Positions 18,453 to 25,881 of a stretch of 25,881 bases of DNA are shown here, one piece after another. The first letter of the stretch is position 1. The number at the start of each line of letters is the position of its first letter. The stretch is from Ophiothrix spiculata (taxonomy: Eukaryota > Echinodermata > Ophiuroidea > Amphilepidida > Ophiotrichidae). Position numbers and translations under genes: made by a program. A model generated the notes under the pieces. It was not told where the DNA came from. It worked only from the letters and a program-made list of their open reading frames with translations, and searched no databases. The stretch lies in the NCBI GenBank assembly GCA_000969725.1, contig JXSR01S017351.1, one strand, 5' to 3'.

Positions 18453-18530
18453 TTAGAAGGGCTCGAACTCGTGACCTACTGATTACGAGTCATGCACTGT
18501 TCCACTAGACCACACAACCATCACATAACC
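18453..18530 (-). repeat. tRNA-derived SINE head
   Basis: On the minus strand this reads TGGTTGTGTGGTCTAGTGG (A box), GACTCGTAATCAGTAGGTCA (anticodon arm), then CGAGTTCGAGCCCTTC (B box). The order and spacing are tRNA-like, but no acceptor stem closes it. The MITE at 18244-18452 lies immediately downstream of the B box on this strand and probably interrupted the SINE body. Confidence 0.6.
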
Positions 18531-18636
18531 AGAAATAAGGACATTTGTGACCAAATCATCATCTGCCTTAAAATATAAGTTTCCTCTCGATCTCATGGGG
18601 TTTTACCATTTTAAAGCGCTTGCCAGGATGGCATAA

Positions 18637-18847
18637 GGGGCGCACCATTAGATTTCCAGAGGGGAGCAGGAAGTTTTTTTGGAAAAAAAAACTTCCCTTT
18701 CACAGGCAGAAGGAAAAAAATTCCCCCCGAACATGGAATAAGCAGAAAAATGGTAATTTTCAAGGGGAAAAATCACTCCCAAATGGGCCACGAAAAAAAA
18801 AAAAAAAAAACTTCCTACTCCCCCCTGGAAATCTAATGGTGCGCCCC
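18637..18847. mobile_element. Harbinger-like MITE, GGGGCGCACC family, target TAA
   Basis: The left arm GGGGCGCACCATTAGATTTC continues CAGAGGGGAGCAGGAAGTTT. The reverse complement of the right arm repeats it with about three changes over 46 bp. TAA flanks both sides (18634-18636, 18848-18850). The interior is mostly A-runs. Short frames on both strands inside (18620-18850, 18648-18857) are artefacts. It shares its ends with 24007-24298. Confidence 0.88.
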
Positions 18848-19202
18848 TAATGGACATCTACAAATTGTTTCTTGATTAGGACATCATTTTCTTCCCTAGA
18901 TAGCACACATAAAAACACATAGAAATATTTCCAAACAGTTGCTGAAATTCTCGTCATACCGCAATGAAAAAAAATCTCCCGATCAGCAATCATGTAACCG
19001 ATATCCCCCCTGATGAAAACAGTGAAATCTGGCACCCTGCACTGCTTCAATTAAATCTGACCATCGTCAACAACTTCCTCTCCAAGTTTTAATTACCTGG
19101 GTCTGCCAAATCTCTGTGCGCATGCAATAGCAGGCAATAACGTGGATGTCGTCTTCCATCATGCAGTGTAACTCCTCTGATAATAATATGGTAAGGCAAC
19201 TG
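18848..19202. other. Non-coding spacer
   Basis: No feature was recognised. The 67-codon minus frame at 18847-19050 is not supported by any motif. Confidence 0.5.
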
Positions 19203-19615
19203 TTAACTATGTGTACCATTAAAGGAGTATAGTCTGATTGCCTCAACTTTTTTTTTTTAATTTTTGAGATTTTGGTACCAAAATATTGCTCATATTTTTC
19301 TCGTAACCCCTGTGAAATTTCTCAGCTTAGTTATATTCCATTTTGGAGATATATGAAAATGTGTGTAATTATGGTAACCGTAATTAATTTTACACAGTAG
19401 CGAATATGTGATGACTCACCCGAAAAGGGGGACTTTGCGACAGAACACTTTTCGAGAAACTGATGGCAACTCCAAAACACAAAATTGGCCATAAAATGAA
19501 AACAGTTTGAACGATTCAGCTGAAAATTGGAACGTAAACCTCTTTAGTGGTCATTTTTTATATGACAGAATTGTGAAAAATCAGACCAAGCTCCTTTAAC
19601 TATGTGTGCCATTAA
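19203..19615. mobile_element. Inverted-repeat element between 20 bp direct repeats
   Basis: The element 19223-19595 begins AGGAGTATAGTCTGATT. The reverse complement of its right end begins AGGAGCTTGGTCTGATT. It lies between TTAACTATGTGTACCATTAA (19203-19222) and TTAACTATGTGTGCCATTAA (19596-19615). It may be a TTAA-target insertion into a pre-existing 16 bp tandem duplicate, or an insertion with an unusually long target duplication. A related fragment lies at 6784-6858. Confidence 0.7.
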
Positions 19616-22074
19616 GCAACCAAAATGCAGGATTAAAGAAACGGTTAAATTAGGAAATAAGGGTAAGGACACAAAATCAAGATATGGGGATAAGGAACTT
19701 TTTAGGGGGTACATCAATTTCTGTCAACTAGTGGAAACAAGAGTAACATTATCACTCTCTTCAAAACATTTAATCAAAATATATACAACAAATTGTGTCT
19801 AAAATCTTAAAGATGGCGGCCATTCATATTTTTAAGAATTTTTGGGGGAAAACAGAATATTGAGATTGCAATTTACTTTTTAAATTTTTAAACAAATAAA
19901 ATTGTCACAAACAATGTCCTTTTGTTTGAAGTTTATTGACCCAAATTACTGCAATGCTTCATTTTGATACATTGATATCATCAGGTTTCATCACAAGAAA
20001 TTGACCTAGGACTGGGAAGAAAAAATTTAAAGATTTAATAATTATATTTCACAAAAATTTTCATGTCACAGAATTCAACGAAATTAAATCCTTCCAAAAA
20101 ATCAACAATGTTTACAACATGTTTTCTACACTAAAGGAACCACAAAATATCCTTGACAAAAGGAAAACAAAAGTTCACATTTTTGGCCAACACTTCATGA
20201 ATAGGCCACCTATGAGGCCATAGAACCAAATCAAAGCTTAATGTGGCAAAATTCAATTGTACAATAAGAATCCCAATAGTACATCCCCCTCCCTAATCAA
20301 TAACGTTCAATATTCAATTGAATTCTACCGAGCATCCACGGACCAGGAAAATGAGCTGCAATGATCATCTTCAAAATTTATTCAAGTCGTTTCAGGTGAC
20401 TGAAAAAAAAACCTGAATGCCTAGCCCATTTTAAATTTTACCAGCTCATGTACCTGCCCCCTCTATTCCTTGACAATTTTGATATTATGGCAATGTTCTT
20501 TTCATGCATAAGAAATAATGTTTATGAAGGACAATCCAGTTGTTTTCATGCCATTTAACATTACCAAATAAAATCTATAAATCGTATTGGGTCAGTTTAG
20601 AACCAATCAATAATCAGATACTGTATAAATTCTTGCACGAAACCATTTTTTTATCAATGTGTACCATCAACTCAGCATCTTAACCCACTAGCATTCATGT
20701 CATGAGCTACCCCAAAAAGCTTTCAATCTTAGCCCGGAATATTTCTATCACCAAAAGGATTTTTCCAATTCACACCATCACCTCTTTTAGTTTACTCTTT
20801 CCAATACCTCCTTCATTAATATTCATGATACTTAAGTCAATGACCCCAGGTTAACTAACCACTAATCTTTCCAAATATTTTAGGTGACTATCTAGGTTGG
20901 AATTCAATTTCTGCTGTACATGCTGTCCCAGAACATTGTAACCCTGCTTGTTTACCTCCTTTGTAAACCAAGTACTTTTGTTGGTTTTTGTTTGCCATTA
21001 TAGGCCATGAAGAAAGCATATAGGCCTATACTATTATAATGTGAACAGGGCCTTAAACTGACATTTCTCAAATGATGGGACAAATTGAACCTGTAGTCTA
21101 CAATGCTGTAGTAAAAAGGGATGCTTTGTCAGAATTTTCTCAAAAAAAAAAGCTCCTACACACAAATTATTTTGACCGATGACATGTGTTAATATTTCTG
21201 ATATACCCTGTACACCAACTTCAACTTGTGGAAAGCAAATACCTGGAAATGTGAGCATGGGAGCACACATACTCTTGTCATTGAATACAAAGACTGTGTA
21301 CCTTTTGACACAATAAAGTAAACATCAAATCATCATGATGTAACTTATAAACCTCTAGGTACAAAAGTTTACAGTCCCACCAAATGCTTGGAAAGTTTTT
21401 GGTGTAATATTATTATTTCAATTTCGTTAATTTCATTCATTGTACAAAATCAACACATGTGATAAAATTGTAAAAGATGATAAGATAATATTTCCTTTGC
21501 AACTGTTAAACCAAGCATTGCAGTGTTGAAAATAAAATGGGACTGAGGGCAAAATCAGCCATTTCAGACCATTTTGAGCGCCCTATTTTAAAATCCTGAC
21601 TAACACCATGAATACAAACGAGCACAGACCAAACAAGTACTGATGCTATATTTCTAAATAATAATAAAAATGATGAGAAATATGATCCATATTTCTCATT
21701 CTTCTTTATCCAACAGAAATAATTGGATTTTATATTATTTTTACTAAATTTGAATTCATATACACATACCCAAAAGATATCATTTATCAATTAGCTTTTC
21801 AAATTAACTGAAATTTTATACAAATCCACTTTGAATATTTACAAATATTTAAGTAAATCAAGGAATAAAAATTCTCTCCCCTTCCCTAACAGGGATTGCA
21901 CTGCAAATGACGTAAGCCAATATGTCATGTCATGGCTTCTTATTATGCAGCCATTGCTGGCAAGCTGGCAAGCAAACTCTGCCTGCCCTCTTTTCCCCAA
22001 TCTATCTTGTTCTTCAAACCTCATTGATTTTATGAGTTCTACTTCTATTCACACTCAATTCAAATGCAAACATC
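19616..22074. other. Long AT-rich non-coding stretch
   Basis: No coding-like island, tRNA-like box or transposon with readable ends was found. The frames at 19602-19802, 21034-21270, 21506-21790 and 21831-22151 are of ordinary composition without motifs. A TAGGCCTA palindrome lies at 21021-21028, and a short bulged hairpin (CTTGTTTAC/GTAAACCAAG) at about 20947-20972. Confidence 0.5.
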
Positions 22075-22151
22075 TCTTTTTGCAAATTGTGGACTCCAGA
22101 GGGAAGGGGTGGTGTGGTCAGTGTGTTTTAGGAATGCCAGAATGGCCCTAG
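22075..22151. repeat. Upstream copy of a locally duplicated segment
   Basis: TTTTTGCAAATTGTGGACTC, AGAGGGAAGGGGTGGTGTGG and TCAGTGTGTTTTAGGAATGC match 22816-22890 with only a few changes. Confidence 0.9.
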
Positions 22152-22161
22152 ACTGACTCCG

Positions 22162-22221
22162 CAGTAGCCAAATAGCTGAGGGCGCCATACTTCCGGTTCC
22201 GGTCTGGCTATTTGGCGACTG
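22162..22221. other. Hairpin, 15 bp arms
   Basis: CAGTAGCCAAATAGC faces GCTATTTGGCGACTG with one mismatch across a ~30 base GC-rich loop (GGGCGCCATACTTCCGGTTC inside). It could be the shrunken remains of an inverted-repeat element or a small RNA hairpin. There is no target duplication. Confidence 0.6.
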
Positions 22222-22252
22222 ACAAAATAACATGCAATTTTTTTGGAGCACA

Positions 22253-22275
22253 ATGTTACCAATTTTTGGTAACAT
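22253..22275. other. Perfect 10 bp stem, 3 base loop palindrome
   Basis: ATGTTACCAA, TTT, TTGGTAACAT. No run of T follows that would suggest a Pol III stop, so its role is unknown. Confidence 0.8.
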
Positions 22276-22706
22276 AGCCTCTTAATCATGTTCGTATCTA
22301 TCGCTCACTGGCGTAACGTAAACGAGCCATTAATAACCCAAACACGCCTTGGAAAGAAACTGAACTTAAATATTCATAAATTATTTGAGAAAAGTTTGTT
22401 TACCTCATTTGCATATAATTATTATTGTATATTATTCATGGTTAATTTTATTGTTGAGCGACCATGTTTACGGCTTGTTTATTGTTTATATTATGTCAAT
22501 CATACCAGTCTCCAAATTTGGAAGTTACTCATTAATATTCATATATGTTTTATTCATTTTTGCAATCGTCATTCAAACTATTACATATCAATGAGCCAAA
22601 GTGCTCCATTTTTATGACCATTATTTTTACAGTCGTCACTGACCAGCACAGGGCACAACGCAGTGATCAGTGCGCCCGGCCGGTCGACGACGCAGGATAC
22701 AGTCTA
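22276..22706. other. Non-coding stretch with clustered homeodomain/forkhead-like sites
   Basis: GTTTGTTTAC (22394-22403), ATTTGCAT octamer (22407-22414), ATGTTTAC (22464-22471), TGTTTATTGTTTA (about 22476-22488) and ATTAATATTCAT (22531-22542) lie within 150 bp. AT-rich DNA produces such matches by chance, so this is only a possible enhancer. A GC-rich spot (GCGCCCGGCCGGTCGACGAC) lies at about 22671-22690. Confidence 0.3.
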
Positions 22707-22980
22707 AGAATGGCCCTACTTCCTGATCTTAGTATTCATGTGGGCCTAAGGCCAAAAAAAATGTTGTGTTGCCCTCAAGTCGGAAAAATTAAAATTTTCG
22801 GTCTTTTTTTCTTTTCTTTTTTGCAAATTGTAGACTCAAGAGGGAAGGGGTGGTGTGGTCAGTGTGTTTTAGGAATGCTAGAATGGCCCTACTTCCCGGT
22901 CTTAGTATTCCTATAAGGCCAAAATAAAATGTTGTGTTGCCCTCAAGTCCGAAAATTTAAATTTTCGGGTCTTTTTTTTT
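22707..22980. repeat. 173 bp tandem duplication that includes a MITE end
   Basis: AGAATGGCCCTACTTCC, TTAGTATTC, AAGGCCAAAA and TGTTGTGTTGCCCTCAAGTC occur at about 22707-22805 and again from 22880. The block matching 22075-22151 sits between them (22816-22890). The first copy keeps only the left end of the GGCC-ended element (from 22750); the second is continuous with the whole element. Confidence 0.85.
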
Positions 22981-23232
22981 TAAATAACTGAATGCGGACT
23001 AATGAGTTTGTATTCCCTAGCTTCTTAATATTCAACTTGTATGAATGTGGCTCAGTGGCATTTACTTTTAAAAAGAACATATTTATAATGCTGAATAAGC
23101 ATTTGAAGATGGGTTTTTCTACTGAAATGGTAAGTTTTTAATATTTGGGCCTACTTAAAAAAACACCAACACAATTTTTCACATTTTTATGGTCGGTCGG
23201 TCGCTGAGGGCAACACAACAACTTTTTTGGTC
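22917..23232. mobile_element. GGCC-ended MITE, third copy
   Basis: The left end GGCCAAAATAAAATGTTGTG and TTGCCCTC are matched by the reverse complement of the right end (GACCAAAAAAGTTGTTGTG, TTGCCCTCAGCGACCGACCG). The flanking TAA and AAA agree at two of three bases, so the target duplication is worn or misplaced. It is of the same family as 8530-8799 and 14433-14686. Confidence 0.7.
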
Positions 23233-23915
23233 AAACCCCAAACAGCACTTCAATATGACAAAATATCCCTTTAACATTTTCATTTTCTTCAGCCTTTTCT
23301 TTACTTTTTCATGATACTGATACTTCTTTTTTAAATTTAGCTATCACACTATAAATATCATTTACTGTTCATATTCTGCCGGCTTAATTGTCCTAAAAAC
23401 ATTTTTGCCTTACTAAAATTGATCTTTTATCATCAAAATTTTATATGTGTAAATTGTCTATAAGTCTACTTGAAATATATGCTTTAAAAGTATCCATGAA
23501 CCATTCTTCAGAAAAATTCTTATATCAAAAGAACAATATCGATATTGAATAGCCCCCCCCCCCCCCACCCTCTTCTGACAAATTCCACCTATTCACTCAC
23601 TCCAGTGTTGTGACAAACCTGAATAGCCCAATGTTCCAAGGTGACAAAATCCCATTCTTGGGCAAATAACTATGCTAGCTTTACAACACCTTCAACAATA
23701 GGCCAAGTGTTGGCTCAAGCACCATTTGTTATGCAATATTTTTCTGGGTTAGTTAGGGATATAGGACAGCCTTATAATGGAATTTGGTTTCTAAATTAAA
23801 ATTGGACATCTTTCCTAATTGAATGCTAAATACAACGAAAATTTGACAGCCACAAGAACTGCACTTTAATAGATATAGATCAAAAAATGTTCAATTTAAT
23901 ATTAACTCGGGCACC
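23233..23915. other. AT-rich non-coding stretch
   Basis: It holds only a run of 14 C at 23553-23566, followed by ACCCTC. No gene or element was seen. Confidence 0.55.
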
Positions 23916-23923
23916 ATGCTTAC

Positions 23924-24403
23924 CAGTGTTCCAGCTAAGGTTTTGAACTTGCGCCAATTCGAGCAATTTTGACAAAGTTGAAGAGGTGCTTGCTCCAAAA
24001 TCATTAGAGGCGCACCATTTGATTTTCAGGGGGGGGCATGGAAGTTGGGGGTCGAGTCAAGTTGGGGTTTTTAGCCGCCAAAGGCGGCGACATTTTTTTT
24101 TTCGCCACCTTCGCCGGCAAAGTTTTTTTTATTACATTTTTTATGTTTTTCTTTACCTTGAAGTAGTTGGGTAAAGTTTGTTTTTTTTTCTTACTCATCT
24201 TTGGGTCAAGATTTTTCTTTTTCACCGCCTTTGGCGGCGAAGTTTTTTTTTTCAAAAAACTTCCATGCCCCCCCCCTGAGAATCAAATGGTGCGCCCCTT
24301 AGCTGTGGTTAAAAATTGACTCAATACAGCTAGGAAAATATCTTATTTACACATTTTCAGAAACTTGTTGCGCCAATTTCATATGGCCTTAGCAGGAACA
24401 CTG
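23924..24403. mobile_element. hAT-like MITE with perfect 8 bp target duplication, host of a nested insertion
   Basis: ATGCTTAC flanks both ends (23916-23923, 24404-24411). The left end CAGTGTTCCAGCTAAGG and the reverse complement of the right end, CAGTGTTCCTGCTAAGG, differ at one base; TTGCGCCAA follows in the left arm with a related TTGGCGCAA in the other. About 188 bp remain when the nested element is removed. A CAGTG start and an 8 bp duplication fit the hAT group. Confidence 0.9.
24007..24298. mobile_element. Harbinger-like MITE nested in the hAT-like element, target TTA
   Basis: The left arm GAGGCGCACCATTTGATTTT and CAGGGGGGGGCATGGAAGTT match the reverse complement of the right arm (GGGGCGCACCATTTGATTCT, CAGGGGGGGGCATGGAAGTT). 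TTA flanks both sides (24004-24006, 24299-24301). Inside, GCCGCCAAAGGCGGC-type palindromes followed by T-runs recur three times. The lysine-rich 83-codon minus frame and the plus frame across it are artefacts of those runs. Confidence 0.9.
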
Positions 24404-24411
24404 ATGCTTAC

Positions 24412-25881
24412 CATCCATAGCTTATAAATGTCCCACCATAATCTGAATGAGCCTATTTATTTTTTCCAATTCCAGTCATTATTATGTCTCGATAATTCTA
24501 GTGCACAACTTGGTTAATGAATTTAAGTTCAGAATCTATTGTTTATTTCACTAATCATGTCGTTCAATTTTGCTTACTAGTTTGCCCAACGTATTGACAC
24601 ACACATTACGGTATAAATGTGTTCAAATTGATAGGGGCCTAATTGTTAGTAGCATTTTAATAAATACACTGTAAAGCTCGAACTGACAATTCAACAAACA
24701 ATTGTTTAATTCTGAGGACGTTTCACAAATTCATATACTTATATTATAAACAAAGCTCTATGGATATGCAACATACTAGGACTAGCTGTTCTACTTCTCA
24801 AGACATCCTTACATGCAATAGGCCTAAAAATGAATTTCAATTACCTCGTCATAAATATGATTTGTGACAGAAGTTGAGAACACACTACACCCTGATTTCC
24901 ATCTCAAGTATCCCCTCCTGGTCCATATCAGATTTAGGGAAGAAAAAGACCCTTGCATCTAGGCCAATTATCTTCCACTAAAAAAATGCTGAACCCTTCT
25001 TTATGTTGGTACCCTATGACTTAGAAACCACAACTGATCCGAAATGGTGTAAATTCCAATTCACTTGGACATATTATAGGTGCGGTAGAGTCCAATCTGG
25101 GCAGACCCAATCTAGTTAGAGAATGTTGTACTGCTTGAATTTGGATAAGTTCTGGGCTTGGTTTCCTCTGAATACAGTTAAATGCCTGCACCAATTATTT
25201 TCTATATAGATCTAAAGATCAAACTCGTTCTAGTTTCTCTTTGATTCAGCACCAAAATATTACATTTGAACACCATAGTGCAACAATTACCCAGTTCAAT
25301 GTTTTTTCAAAAACCATTTTCTCAACTAAGTTTCCCATAAAAATTTTGAGTTTAGGTGTGGACTGTCTAAACAAGAACCAAGAAATGCAAAAAAAAAATG
25401 GACATTAATTGTTCTGACTTCAGTTTCGAAATGGCAGTCGAAAAAAGTGTTGAGCATTTTCTCATCAATGACAAAACAATACCTGATGACTTTTTCAACA
25501 AAATTTGGCTTAGAGAAGCAAACCATACATTGTAAGATATTGCTAATAGAAACCATGGATCTAAATAAAACCACCTTTATGCACTTAATTGTTAAAAGTG
25601 CACATGTGATTGCAACAATTACCAAGTCCTTTGTATGATCTCATACAAACCACGGGAAGTACATAAATTGTTGAAATATCATTTTTACAACCCCATTCAA
25701 TAAATGAAACCATTCTATGATTGCTATTTCAAATAGATAAAGAGGAAAATGGACAATAATATGAAGGATTTTTCTTTAATTTCTCGAAAATGTTCCTATG
25801 GACTTGGATCATTGTTGCATTCTGATATTCATTATTGTTCAAGAATCATAAACTACTTACAACTATATAGTTCACATAAAA
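24412..25881. other. AT-rich non-coding stretch to the window edge
   Basis: No transposon ends, tRNA-like boxes or coding-like islands were recognised. The overlapping frames at 25326-25625 (minus, 99 codons) and 25447-25638 (plus, 63 codons) lack motifs. A TAGGCCTA palindrome lies at 24819-24826. Confidence 0.5.

Noticed and set aside
18453..18530. Functional tRNA gene
   Set aside because: The A and B boxes are well placed, but there is no paired acceptor stem and a MITE abuts the B box. It is a SINE head.
21506..21790. 94-codon minus-strand frame with hydrophobic stretches
   Set aside because: Strong A/T bias and no start context or homologue I can recognise. Hydrophobic runs are expected from T-rich codons.
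24004..24255. Lysine-rich 83-codon minus-strand frame resembling a basic low-complexity protein
   Set aside because: It is created by T-runs and GCCGCC palindromes inside the MITE at 24007-24298.

Overview
The window looks like AT-rich, repeat-laden non-coding DNA from an animal nuclear genome. It is most likely a marine invertebrate, possibly an echinoderm-like deuterostome. That placement is an inference from the high density of small non-autonomous DNA transposons, degraded tRNA-derived SINEs, many minisatellites, the over-frequent palindrome TAGGCCTA, and the absence of any bacterial-type gene layout. I found no protein-coding gene, rRNA, intact tRNA or CRISPR array that I can call with confidence. 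The longest ATG-started frames (141 codons at 16905-17330, 130 codons at 6936-7328) are about what chance gives in a sequence this long and AT-rich. Three short GC-richer islands (3035-3345, 7684-7803, 17617-18008) are the only places where exons or coding remnants seem plausible.

Layout, left to right. 1-515 is the end of a G-rich minisatellite with a ~175 bp higher-order unit. 516-3034 is AT-rich non-coding DNA with one TA-flanked MITE (2764-2928). 3035-3345 is the first coding-like island. 3418-3552 is a 66 bp tandem duplication with a GATT microsatellite. 5234-6115 is a fold-back element with six ~76 bp tandem repeats in its loop. 7684-7803 has a good acceptor, an open frame and a possible donor. 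8253-8422 and 8530-8799 are MITEs, the second inside a decayed tandem array.

9153-10604 and 10655-12276 are two versions of the same ~1.2 kb core on either side of a 50-N assembly gap. Each version carries TTAA-flanked MITEs that the other lacks, so each documents the other's empty site. The arrangement strongly suggests two haplotypes laid end to end by the assembler rather than a true tandem duplication.

From 13 kb to 19.6 kb come a 107-113 bp tandem duplication, a tRNA-derived SINE, and a series of MITEs with readable target-site duplications: 14433-14686, 15375-15648, 16398-16698, 18244-18452, 18637-18847 and 19223-19595. 22075-23232 holds a locally duplicated segment that includes a MITE end. 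23924-24403 is a hAT-type MITE with a Harbinger-type MITE nested inside it. The rest, to 25881, is AT-rich DNA with no recognisable feature.

There is no set of genes working together here. The main content is the transposon record: at least five different small-element families (hAT-like, Harbinger-like, TTAA-flanked, TA-flanked, and a GGCC-ended family with 3 bp duplications), one of which seems to carry a tRNA-like module. All family assignments rest on terminal inverted repeats and target-site duplications read by eye. No database comparison was possible.
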